A DNA stretch of 64,000 nt, from assembly GCA_034769895.1 (NCBI GenBank), contig CM068372.1, positions 237,794,343 through 237,858,342 on the forward strand, read 5' to 3'. A model generated the notes under the pieces. That model ran no database searches. It had not been told where the DNA came from and worked only from the letters and a program-made list of their open reading frames with translations. Below are positions 38,415-49,099 of the stretch, one piece after another. Origin of the DNA: Magicicada septendecula. Lineage: Eukaryota; Arthropoda; Insecta; Hemiptera; Cicadidae. The translations under genes were made by a program, and so were the position numbers. Positions within the stretch are counted from its first letter, which is position 1; each line of letters starts with the position of its first letter.

Positions 38415-39805
38415 TATAACGTAAAAATTGAATGCTACCCAATTTTACGCTGGTTTTATATAGAATCATGATTATTAAATGTGTATTAGAATAAGGAATG
38501 CAAGTAATGTGACTTGATGTACGGTTAGAAACCGGCTTAGCGGTGGTTTTTTCAAAAGCACACACACCCTAGGCAAGGCGACAGTCTGGCGGTGCGAAAG
38601 TTATTCAGCAAGCCACGTACAGGGTGTAAAATCATAAAATGTATTGTATTAAAAAAAGCCATAAAGTTAAGTGAAATCGAGGGAAAATTGAGTGCTCGGA
38701 CAATACAGTACCGGTAGAATTTAGAGAGAGAGGGTGAGTGAGAGCACTCGAAGTAGCGACATGTTCACTTTCGCGGTAAAAGCATGCTACGCGCTGTTTT
38801 TTGACGAATGGGAGAAAGCGTCACTTTTAAGCTGGTGAAATTAGCTAGTTGGGTTGGAGGAAATCAAATATCGCGGTACTTGAAACCAATGGGAACGCGA
38901 TTTGTAAATAATGAGTATGGGTAACGTTTGCGGGAGTATAAAAAACGTAGTTGGGAAATTGTCAGGCAGTCTACGGCGAACTCTACAACTATCAGACTCG
39001 TTATCGCGCATTGCGATTTCATAACTAAAAACTTGCGATAAGTAATAAGTACAGTATTCGTGTCGTGCGTTTAATAATATTAAACCCGGTATTACAGTAA
39101 ACGAAGTGTACCAAATCAAAGTAATTGTTAGTCTAAATAACTTGGTGATAATTACCGAACTTCATAGTATCGATAATCGAACGCGTGCATTCAGAAATTA
39201 CGGAACGTGGGAGTGTATTCGGGATGAATTATTGATATTGCGAGCACTCAGTTTAATAACATAGTTACTAAGGTGTCAAAATTAATTAGTAGTATACACT
39301 AGTTACATGCCGAATCAGTGAGTAGGTGTGAACAGTGGTAATTAAAGTGAAACCGAAGTAATCAAGTGTTAGTGTCATCAAGTGTCAACAACAGGATCAT
39401 CCGAATCGCCGACAACGCAATCTCCAAGATCGCAGACTCCGAGGGAAGGATTCACCAACCAAAAGGAATTCAACTTAAACCAAATTCAACAATTAAACTC
39501 AGAATAATTCATGTATCTTTTGTAACTCTATTACTATTGGCAATTCAATTGGTCTATGAACCTACTTTCAATGATAATTGATGAGAAGTATAAATTCAAT
39601 AATTGTTAATCATTAAGATTGTATGCAACTTGTAATGTGTTAATGAAGATGTTCATTAAAATTAGCAGTCCTTTAAGTTAATTGTGTTAGTAATCATTTC
39701 TTGGATACCCTGAGATAATTTTAAGAGTCGCCATCAGGCAGAGTTAAGAGCTCAGTATTAGTAAATGACACATATCTTTTCTAGCTCTAAATTGCGAGGG
39801 TGGTA
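38415..39805 (+). repeat. 5' LTR of element B
   Basis: Repeated at 45478-46866. Begins TATAACGTAAAAATTG and ends GGTGGTA rather than the usual TG..CA. A TATA-type motif (GTATAAAAAA, about 38937-38946) is a likely promoter. Open frames inside are duplicated in both LTRs and look like chance. Confidence 0.92.
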
Positions 39806-39807
39806 TG

Positions 39808-39828
39808 TGGCGCCCATAACCGTGGAGC
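39808..39828 (+). other. Primer binding site of element B (diverged tRNA-Lys type)
   Basis: TGGCGCCCATAACCGTGGAGC lies 2 bases after the LTR end. The first nine bases match the tRNA-Lys complement; the rest matches with small insertions. Confidence 0.6.
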
Positions 39829-40035
39829 TTATAAAGACCAAATCCTACACTAGGTAGTATTTGGAGCCTATTGCAAGGTTTAATTTGTAAGCTAAACAGA
39901 CAATTGAATTGCGAATAGAGTATAAGAAAAGTAGAATAAGAAACATAGAGAATAAGAATAATTTTGTATGATCACACGAAGCAAAAGTAGGCAAACGAAA
40001 TACATACAGAACAACACAAACAAAATAACAACAAA

Positions 40036-41634
40036 ATGAATACAGAAACAGGGACAACTCAGAATTACGAAGGGGAGTTAGATATTATCAACCAATTAGG
40101 GGATAAACATACACTCGCCCAACTAATAGTGGAGGATCAAGAGTCAAGGACGCGGGGACAGGACCACGAAGATGTAGATACACCACAAATAACACCAGAG
40201 ACACAACACGAGGGTAGACCGAGATTAGCACAAAAAACAACAACAGAAACGCCTAAAGAACCGAATATGTATGCATTACTACAACAATTATCACAACAGA
40301 TGTCGCTACAATTGTCACAACAGATGTCACAACAAATGACACAGCAAACAGAACAGATGTCACAACAAATGACACAGCAAGCAGAATTATTACAAAAACA
40401 AATGCGTGAACAGAAGTTAGAACAATTACAACAGACAAAACAATTACAAGAGCAACAGACGAAACAGATACAACAACTATCACAACAGATTACACAACAA
40501 CATCAGGTTTTAAGAGACTTAAGAGACGAAATAACCACACAACTCAGTGAATTCAAAAAGGAAAACAATGAAGTTTTGCAACAATTTAAAGTAGACACCA
40601 AAACTATGATAGATGAAGAGATTAGTACTATTAAGAATGAAATTAATGATAAGTTTAATGATAATAAAAATTTATTGAAGGGAATAGACGATAAGCATAG
40701 TAGTGACATTAAAATTATAAACAAAAGGGTAATGGCGATCAATAAACTTTGTGACGAAAGTATTGTTGCTCACAAAATAGAGGCAGATAAATTAAAAGAA
40801 TTAGAGAACAAAATGGATAACCATTCGGGCGAAACGAACCTCAAGCTGCAGCAATTACAAAGCGACGTGCGGACGAAGATGGCATTGATAAACGCGTCAC
40901 CCGTCACCCGAAGCGTTGTCAACGAGCAGATTAAGGAAGTCAAGTTTAATGGATCCAGCGATTTCCCGATAGAATTCATCAAGGAACTAACTGAGATATA
41001 CCACGAACATTATCACGACATCAATAACATCGCATGGATATCGAGACACCTGGAAGGAGAGGCTGCAATTTGGTGGCGGTTAGTCAAAGACAGTATTAAT
41101 AATTTTTCGGGGTTTACAGAAGCTTTTAGTAATAAGTACTGGAATGACGTAATCCAGGAACGGGTGCGAGACCAGTTGGAATTCGGACTGTACCACTCAG
41201 AAACCGGGATGTCTACAATCCAATACTTAGAGAGAAAATTGTTGGAGAATAGGCAGTTGATTCCGCCTATCTCAAATAGACATTTAATCAGGAAATTGGC
41301 AAGACATTACCCGCATGAGATTGAGGTAGCCATTATCACTCGTGGGGTTAATACAATCACGGAGTTTGAACAAGTGTTGCTGGAGTTCAACCACTTACGA
41401 AACGGCAGTAGGTCGATGAACCAGAGACCCGTTGACGGTCGGTTTGAGAGAAATTATAGTAAACACAACGGAGAAGAGAGAGGGAAAGTGAGCGAGCGAG
41501 ACGGGTTTACCGAGGAGAGAACGCAGTATAATAGACCGACTAAATGGAAGAACCAGATTAAGGGCGAAACTAGCAGTGTCCCATCAACCAGTAATGCAGG
41601 TAGCAAGGTTGAACCAACGAAGCCAAAAAACTAG
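40036..41634 (+). CDS. gag: Element B Gag
   Basis: This intact frame of 532 codons encodes the structural Gag protein. Residues about 75-165 are a Gln-rich coiled coil (repeats of SQQM and TQQ). Residues about 165-265 continue as a charged coiled coil. Residues about 295-450 match the retrotransposon Gag capsid core (VKFNGSSDFPIEFIKEL, WISRHLEGEAAIWWRLV, YLERKLLENRQLI). The tail is basic and has no CCHC zinc knuckle. The frame ends at TAG 41632-41634, directly after a slippery heptamer. An upstream ATG at 39968 in another frame encodes MITRSKSR, like the MITRSRSR start of element D Gag. The original start was therefore probably upstream, and a one-base change near 40030 has cut off the N-terminus. 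Confidence 0.88.
   Translation: MNTETGTTQNYEGELDIINQLGDKHTLAQLIVEDQESRTRGQDHEDVDTPQITPETQHEGRPRLAQKTTTETPKEPNMYALLQQLSQQMSLQLSQQMSQQMTQQTEQMSQQMTQQAELLQKQMREQKLEQLQQTKQLQEQQTKQIQQLSQQITQQHQVLRDLRDEITTQLSEFKKENNEVLQQFKVDTKTMIDEEISTIKNEINDKFNDNKNLLKGIDDKHSSDIKIINKRVMAINKLCDESIVAHKIEADKLKELENKMDNHSGETNLKLQQLQSDVRTKMALINASPVTRSVVNEQIKEVKFNGSSDFPIEFIKELTEIYHEHYHDINNIAWISRHLEGEAAIWWRLVKDSINNFSGFTEAFSNKYWNDVIQERVRDQLEFGLYHSETGMSTIQYLERKLLENRQLIPPISNRHLIRKLARHYPHEIEVAIITRGVNTITEFEQVLLEFNHLRNGSRSMNQRPVDGRFERNYSKHNGEERGKVSERDGFTEERTQYNRPTKWKNQIKGETSSVPSTSNAGSKVEPTKPKN
41625..41631 (+). promoter_or_regulatory. -1 ribosomal frameshift heptamer, A AAA AAC
   Basis: In the gag frame the sequence reads CCA AAA AAC TAG. 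A AAA AAC is a canonical retroviral -1 slippery heptamer. Slipping back one base skips the TAG and continues into the frame that leads to protease. I did not establish a downstream pseudoknot. Confidence 0.75.
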
Positions 41635-44600
41635 AGAAAGCCTGTAAATATGTCGTAGATTTAAGTGATAAAATTAAATATGTATATAGAACTTTCTTAG
41701 ATATTAGGGATGATTTGATAAGTAGTGATAATTAATCTGTTAGATTGAGAAGCAATAAATGTCCGGAACTTCAAATAATGTTGAACGGCGTACCGATTAG
41801 CGCATTGATGGATACAGGTAGCCAAATAAATGCGATTTCGGAACGTTGGTTTAGCAGTAATAAAAAGGATCTGGGAAAAATAGAGATGTTAAAACTGTCT
41901 AACACTATAATTAAAGGGGCCACAGGCGGTAAATCTAAAAGAATTACACGGCAGGTATTGCTAAATGTACAGGTTAAAGATTTACAGTTTGAAAGTGTTT
42001 TTGTAGTCGTGCCGGGCCTGGTGAGAGAATGTATTTTGGGTGTTGACATGTTGGTGGCGAGTGGGTGCGTGATAGACCTTAATAATAAACTACTAATAAT
42101 TAAGGGAAATCCTACCCATGGAGAGACGACCATAGCAGAAATATTACAGATGGAGCTGGCAGCAGAAGAAGAAGGCATCGAAGAAGTTATCAACCAAAAA
42201 ATCCATGAAATTACCGAGTTAACCGACTGCGAAAAGGAAGAACTACTGAAGATGTTAACAAATAATAAAACTGTATTTCGCGAGACACCAGGGCGAATTA
42301 CTACGATTGCCACAAATTTGAAGTGATCACCATATTGTCAGAAAGGTTGGCCGATCCCAATGAGATATCAAGATGCGGTGAGAACTGAAATTCGGAGAAT
42401 GGAGGAGCACGGAGTGATCGAAAGGGCACAAAGTTCATACATAAACCCGATGGTAACTGTGATAAAAAAAGATCAGTCAGTAAGGTTATGTTTGGACGCT
42501 CGGAAGATTAAGTCAGTCACTATGCCAGATTATGAAGGTGGAATCCCAATAAATGAAGTGCTGACCAAGTGTGGAAATATCACAGTAATGCCTACTATTG
42601 ATCTACGAAGCGCATTTTGGCAGATTCTATTACACCCGGATTGTAGGGATTACACCGGATTTTTATATGAGGGCAAATGTTACCGATATACAGTAACTCC
42701 ATTCGGCCTAAAAACCAGTTTAGCCAGTTTGACACGCGGATTGGACCAAGTATTATCAGACGAGGTGAAGAGTTTCACTATCCTGTGCGTGGACGATTGC
42801 TTATGTATTTCAGCCAGTGTGGAAGAGCATTTGAGACACCAAAAATTATTATTCCGAGATTTGTAACAGGCAAACATTACAGTAAACTTTAAGAAGTCCC
42901 AGTTTTTTCGCAAAGAAATCAATTATTTAGATTTAGGGTACTGTCTGACTACACAGGGGATAACAGCTGATCCAGATAAAGTGAAAGCTATACAAGAATT
43001 CCCTAGGCCTAAAAACCAAAAACAACTTAAGGGATTTCTGGGGTTAACTAACTTTTATAGCCGATTTACGAACAGATATGCTGAAGCTACACAACCGCTA
43101 CTGGACTTGCTAAAGAAAAATTCAAAATTCAAGTGGACTCAGGAAATAGACCGACAGTTTCAAAGGGTTAAGGAGTTTTTTATTGACACAGTAATGCTCA
43201 AACACCCTGACCTAAGTAAGCGTTTCTACTTGCAGACGGACGCCAGTAAATATGCTATCGGAGGACAACTTTATCAGCTGGATGAAAACAATGAAATCGG
43301 CGTGGTCGCGTTCACCAGTCGCGTGCTGCGAGGCGCGGAGCTGAACTATTTCACCACGGAATTAGAGTTGTTGAGTGTTGTCCATTGTCTGCAAAAGTTT
43401 TGCACATATGTATTTGGGAGACCATTAACTATCATTACTGATAATAAGGCTTTAATATTTATCAAGAAGTGTCACCTGAACAATTCACGCATTACCAGTG
43501 GATTCTGGCAATTCAAGATTATGATTTCGATATAGTCCATTGCAAAGGGCGAGAGAACGTTGTCGCTGATGTCCTTAGTAGATATCCTGAGGACATGGAC
43601 GCTGAGAAGGTAATGGATCATACCGAAGAATTCGAAGTCAATAGTATCACTATCCGCATTAATAAGGAGGTAAAGAATAAATTAAAAAATATAACATTTC
43701 ATCAATTAGCAGATAAGAAATTGAAGTCAATTATAGAAACTGTGCAAACCAACCCAAATCACCAGCTGAATGACAAATACGCTTGGTACAAAAACAGCTT
43801 TACAGGAAGGACAGAGGGGCGTGGAAACTTATGTTGACCGCGGAGCTGAGCAGAACGTTGATCTACGAGCTACACAACGCATATAGTCACATAGGGAACC
43901 GACGTACTTACCAGTTGTTAAAAGAGTATTTCACGGAAGACTCCATTAACAAGATTACACAACATATTATAAAAACTTGTTAGACCTGTCAGAAGAGTAA
44001 GGACTATTATCAACGGATGCTGGGAGAGACCCAACCCGTCATTCCTAAGTCGAAGGGAGAGTTAGTTAGCATCGACTATTATGGTCCTTTACCAACCTCA
44101 ACCGGCGGTGTCAAATACATACTAATTATGGTGGATAATTTCACAAAATTCGTGAAACTATACCAGTTAAAAATAGGCTACCACCACAGTCACCATAAAT
44201 AAAATAAAACGGTACTGCGAAGAAATCGGAAAACCAGTCGCTATATTGTCCGATAATGGAACGCAGTTTACCAGTCAGAAATGGATAACCACCTTACAGG
44301 AACTACACATTAAACCGAAATTTACCGCCGTACGAAATCCTTGTACCAACCTGGCAGAGCGAATCAATCGACAGTTAGGAAACATGTTTCGGGCTCTAAC
44401 GTCAGAAAGACACTCTAAGTGGGCTAGATATTTAGGACTAATTGAAGCGTGTATCAATCAGACGTATCACGAGACTATTGAAACAACGGCGTACGAAGCT
44501 CAATGGGGAAGGAGCCCAGAGCGAGATTGGGTCCAGTACGTAGATAGTGAAATGATACCAGCAGATCAGCCAATTGACTACAAGAATATTTATTTAAAAA

Positions 44601-44872
44601 TTAAGGAGAAGGGTAGAAAACGGACAGAACAGATCAATTTAGCCAATAAAATTACGAAATTGCAAGAAGGTGACAAAGTGTTGTTACGAGCATACCCAAC
44701 GTCAGACTTAAATAAAAGGGTAATTGGAAAATTTTGCAATATTTTCGAAGGTCCGTATAAGATCTGTAAGGAAGTTGGAATGGCGACGTACCAACTCGAA
44801 GACATTCAACAGCCCGGAAAGATTCGAGGAAAGTTCAATATCAGACAACTCAAACCATATTACGAAGTTTAA
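41631..44872 (+). pseudogene. pol: Element B pol: protease, RT, RNase H, integrase
   Basis: Protease: ALMDTGSQINAI (DTG active site) and ILGVDML. RT: from about 42360, with IDLRSAFWQI and ILCVDDCLCI, where CVDD stands at the catalytic YxDD box; FLGLTNFYSRF marks its end. RNase H: FYLQTDASKYAIGG, ELELLSVV, IITDNKAL. Integrase: zinc-binding H..H and CxxC interrupted by a stop, then DDE residues in SIDYYGPL, MSDNGTQF and LAERINRQ, and a C-terminal region with EGPYKI. Lesions: in-frame stops at 41733, 42324, 42864 and 43981, and frame changes near 43490, 43800 and 44165. The domain order is complete but the polyprotein cannot be made. Confidence 0.9.
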
Positions 44873-45477
44873 CACACACTACACAGACACGAAAGGTTTT
44901 CAACAACAAAATAATAAATAAACAGATTGTAAGAACACCACTTTTACAGATGTATGTGTCATAATGTATAAGTAAAATTGTAATAAGACTAAATTGACAA
45001 AATGTCGAGAGGGTAAATAATTAAATATTGTATTGTACATGTAGAATAAGCTTTTAAATAGATTATGGGTATAAGAAGTTATGTAATGGCTAAGGGAAAC
45101 TAGTTGTTTGTAACTAGGTCATGAATAGCGGGAACCGACGCGATCTGTAGTTTTGACAAGCAGGTAGCAAAAACCAGTTTAGGGTTCTGTTTGTAAACAA
45201 ACTGTGGCCGAATGCCAATGTCAACAGCTGATAGAGGTAAAAGAGTGTAGAATGGAGTAATAAAAAAAAAATTTTACTAAATGTACTGTAGTATAAGCAA
45301 TTAAAATTCATTTGTAGATATATAATTAATATAATATGAATATAATAGGAGTAAGAATTTAAAAAAAAACAATGTAAAGGGGTTAAATAAATGAAATAAA
45401 ATCCATTTGAAGGACGCAGCAATAGAATCGTCATCAATTTTCTAGCAAAAATCTTATACGATTCTATTAGGGAACGA
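44873..45477 (+). other. 3' untranslated region of element B
   Basis: Non-coding. It starts with a CA-rich stretch ending in ACACGAAA, and it shares TTGACAAGC.AGGTAG and TGTTTGTAAACAA with the 3' region of element D (60850-61411). A purine stretch (TTAGGGAACGA) sits before the LTR. Confidence 0.65.
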
Positions 45478-46866
45478 TATAACGTAAAAATTGAATGCTA
45501 CCCAATTTTACGCTGGTTTTATATAGAATCATGATTATTAAATGTGTATTAGAATAAGGAATGCAAGTAATGTGACTTGATGTACGGTTAGAAACCGGTT
45601 TAGCGGTGTTTTTTCAAAAGCACACACACCCTAGGCAAGGCGACAGTCTGGCGGTGCGAAAGTTATTCAGCAAGCCACGTACAGGGTGTAAAATCATAAA
45701 ATGTATTGTATTAAAAAAAGCCATAAAGTTAAGTGAAATCGAGGGAAAATTGAGTGCTCGGACAATACAGTACCGGTAGAATTTAGAGAGAGAGGGTGAG
45801 TGAGAGAACTCGAAGTAGCGACATGTTCACTTTCGCGGTGAAAGCTTGCTACGCGCAGTTTTTTGACGAAGGGCAGAAAGCGCCACTTTTAAACAGGTGA
45901 AATTAGCTAGTTGGGTGGATGAAATCAAATATCGCGGTACTTGAAACAAAAGGGAACGTGATTTGTAAATATTGAGTATGGGTAACGTTTGCGGGAGTAT
46001 AAAAAACGTAGTTGGGAAATTGTCAGGCAGTCTACGGCGAACTCTACAACTATCAGACTCGTTATCGCGCATTGCGATTTCATAACTAAAAACTTGCGAT
46101 AAGTAATAAGTACAGTATTCGTGTCGTGCGTTTAATAATATTAAACCCGGTATTACAGTAAACGAAGTGTACCAAATCAAAGTAATTGTTAGTCTAAATA
46201 ACTTGGTGTTAATTACCGAACTTCATAGTATGGATAATCGAACGCGAGCATTCAGAAGTTACGGAACGTGGGAGTGTATTCGGGATGAATTATTGATATT
46301 GCGAGCACTCAGTTTAATAACATAGTTACTAAGGTGTCAAAATTAATTAGTAGTATACACTAGTTACATGCCGAATCAGTGAGTAGGTGTGAACAGTGGT
46401 AATTAAAGTGAAACCGAAGTAATCAAGTGTTAGTGTCATCAAGTGTCAACAACAGGATCATCCGAATCGCCGACAACGCAATCTCCAAGATCGCAGACTC
46501 CGAAGGAAGGATTCACCAACCAAAAGGAATTCAACTTAAACCAAATTCAACAATTAAACTCAGAATAATTCATGTATCTTTTGTAACTCTATTACTATTG
46601 GCAATTCAATTGGTCTATGAACCTAATTTCAATGATAATTGATGAGAAGTATAAATTCAATAATTGTTAATCATTAAGATTGTATGCAACTTGTAATGTG
46701 TTAATGAAGATGTTCATTAAAATTAGCAGTCCTTCAAGTTAATTGTGTTAGAAATCATTTCTTGGATACCCTGAGATAATTTTAAGAGTCGCCATCAGGC
46801 AGAGTTAAGAGCTCAGTATTAGTAAATTACACATATCTTTTCAAGCTCTAAACTGCGACGGTGGTA
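45478..46866 (+). repeat. 3' LTR of element B
   Basis: Copy of 38415-39805 with scattered substitutions and single-base indels. Confidence 0.92.
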
Positions 46867-47222
46867 GGATCTTTTTAGTAATTTGTTTATATGTTATTCA
46901 ACAATGTTATACAAGTAAGGTCTGGTTAATTGGAACGTGGTTAATTCGAAATTTCGGATAATTCAAAGGAAAAATTTGTCACTTGAATTCAAATTAGTAT
47001 AAATTCAAGTGAAAAATTATTTGAATTAGTTTGAATTTTATGGTTAATTCGAAATTTTTACTCGTAAATTTGGATAATTCGAAGTCATAATATTACTTGA
47101 ATCATAATTTCTTGAAAATTTATGTATTTAATAATGTAGGTTACGAAAAACCTAACGGCATTAAAAACAACAGTGTACTTTGTGTAATGAAACCACAGGT
47201 GAGGTAAAGGGAAACATCCTTA

Positions 47223-47774
47223 AAGCCGGGCGCACATTGACACGCAGGTGACGCAGGCAGGGCAGCTTAGTTTCTGTGACTCCATCTTCTGAAGGGGAAT
47301 CAGGCGAATTGAGACGCAGAGTAGGGCAAGGCAGCACTGCCCGAGACGTGGCCAATCCCACACTTGTGGATCTGACACAGAAAACGTGTGACACGTGTGA
47401 TACTAGGTTGAATCATGCTATGAACTTCTTCAAAGTCCGCTCGATTCAGACGGAAATAGTTCACAAATCGTTCATTAGAGAATTCTGTTGTTAGTGCGAA
47501 TTCCCCGTGAGTTCCACTTTCTTTCATGTATTCACTTTTCCACAGCTTTACCTTCCTTGACTTCTGATAGAGTAATAATAATATTTCTAACTCGGCATCC
47601 AAATCTGACTCAGAGCTCAAATCAAGGTATTCCGCCAACATGTTTTTGGTTACACGATTTTGGTTACAATACGGCTCCTGCCTTCGTCAAACTGCCGCAC
47701 AAAACTGTTATCTAATATACGTGGACAGTTGTGCCTGCCCTGCCCGTACTGCGCCACGCAGCTCAATGTGCGCC
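47223..47774 (-). mobile_element. PIF/Harbinger remnant nested in the Tigger element
   Basis: Ends GCCGGGCGCACATTGA at left and, on the minus strand, GGCGCACATTGAG at right form inverted repeats that extend through GCAGGCAGGGCAG-like sequence. TTA flanks both sides (47220-47222 and 47775-47777), the 3-bp duplication typical of PIF/Harbinger. Only the N-terminal part of a transposase remains inside. Confidence 0.7.
47390..47641 (-). pseudogene. Harbinger transposase, N-terminal fragment
   Basis: The minus strand reads an acidic start and then KESGTHGEFALTTEF, NERFVNYFRLNRADFEEV and IQPSITR. This matches the region just before the catalytic domain in HARBI1-like transposases (usual pattern: ..L..D..RF..YFRMS...F..LL..V.P.I). 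The DDE domain is missing, so this is an internally deleted derivative. Confidence 0.65.
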
Positions 47775-48269
47775 TTAGCTAAAGCACGTTTTCAGCCGAC
47801 TCACATTCTTTGAAACCCCGGTTCAAACCGCTGCTGTAACTCTTGTAATTTTTAAGCATATTTACGTGAATTATGTATACATATATTATATTTATTCACA
47901 TTTGTACTGCTAAATGTTGATTCTGCAAAATTTGCTTAACATAGGCTAGTACTGTCTACTATTTTGCCAGTTTGGAGTGATTATTGTTGAGCAAGCATCA
48001 GCGCAGTCTTAAACATTTTTATAACTCTACAATTTCAGTTTGTCACTTAAGAGTGGTTTTTGTGAGTAAGCGTCGCTGAAGTTTTAATTCTTTTTAATAG
48101 TGTTCCGTAATGCATAAATGGGGAATGTATTCTAGTTTATTCTTGTCGAAAAAGTTAAAGTTATTAAAGAACATTAAAAGCGGTAGAAAATGATGAATAG
48201 TTAGAACCTGCAAGATTGTTTTGTTTTTATCTAAAAAAAAATTGCTTTTAAGATAGAACGATATAAGGA

Positions 48270-49095
48270 TGTGAAAAGAGTAAAGACAGAGTAACAATTT
48301 TGGTAGGGCCAAACATCGTAGGAACCGAAAAACTTGCCCTTTAATGATCGGAGAAACGACAAAACTAAGTGCTTCAAGCCAATAAAAAGTTCGTCGATTC
48401 ATTATGGACTAACAAAAAATCATGGATGACCAATCAGATTTTTCAAAATGCTTGTAGGGCTAGACAAAAGGCTTTTCACTGGTAACAGGACGATAATTCT
48501 TTTTACTGATAATTGCACAATTCATAATGCGTGTATTCCTCGCATTATGTATTCAATGCACAATTCCTCAACTTTCCAACTGAATACATGTTGGGAGCTC
48601 CCACCATGTATTCAGTAGTTTAATCGAATGATCAAAGTCTTATTCAAAGTCTTAAACATTTCTACTGTCGTCAAGTCGTTTTTAAAATTCTTGATAACAT
48701 CAATTCAAAGGCGTAAACTAAAATTGATCTTCTAGACGCAAGTCGTATATTAAGAAAAACATGGAAATAAGTTACACAACAAACAATCTCACGTTACTTT
48801 TCCAAAGTGGCTTCAAACTTGCATCCATTCAAGAAATTTGTCCAGAAGAATCTACGGTGTGTCCGATTCCACAGCGTTGGGGCGAAGTAGCGGCTGAAGT
48901 CAGCTACGATAACTACGTAAACATTGACAATGAAACTGCTGTTTGTGGGAAGACAACAAATAGAGACATTTTTAAAGAACTGACAAAGAATAACAATACC
49001 GATTCTTCTGTATAATAACCATCTTGTAACAGATGCCAACAGCTACAGAAGCTACTAACATGATTCATAAAATTCGGAAATTCGTTGAAGGTTAA
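48270..49095 (+). pseudogene. Decayed Tigger/pogo transposase (DDE_1)
   Basis: Pieces in order, across several frames: KSKDRVTILVGPNIVGTEKL (normally ..R.TVLV.AN.DGSEKL), SWMTNQIFQNA (normally AWMT.EIFE.WL), ILFTDNCTIHN with the second catalytic Asp, then a degraded middle. The end has EVSYDNYVNIDNETAVCG followed by TNRDIF (typical of the C-terminal part) and PTATEATNMIHKIRKFVEG before a stop. Frameshifts and stops are frequent. The N-terminal CENP-B-like DNA-binding half is not recognisable. Confidence 0.72.
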
Positions 49096-49099
49096 GTGA

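Larger units (their letters stand above)
38415..46866 (+). mobile_element. Element B: near full-length Ty3/gypsy retrotransposon
   Basis: Order: 5' LTR (38415-39805), PBS-like site (39808), gag, slippery site, protease, reverse transcriptase, RNase H, integrase, 3' LTR (45478-46866). PR-RT-RH-IN order is that of Ty3/gypsy. The flanks are AGAT and GGAT, a possible 4-bp target duplication with one mismatch. The LTRs differ at a couple of dozen positions by eye. Gag's first part and the LTR start resemble those of element D, so the two belong to one lineage. Confidence 0.9.

Noticed and set aside
38841..39581. Open frames inside the element B LTR, repeated in the 3' LTR
   Set aside because: Both copies exist only because the LTR is duplicated; no domain and one overlaps the promoter region.
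40253..40982. Minus-strand hydrophobic frames opposite gag
   Set aside because: They are shadows of Gln/Lys-rich gag codons, which read as Val/Leu/Ser on the other strand.
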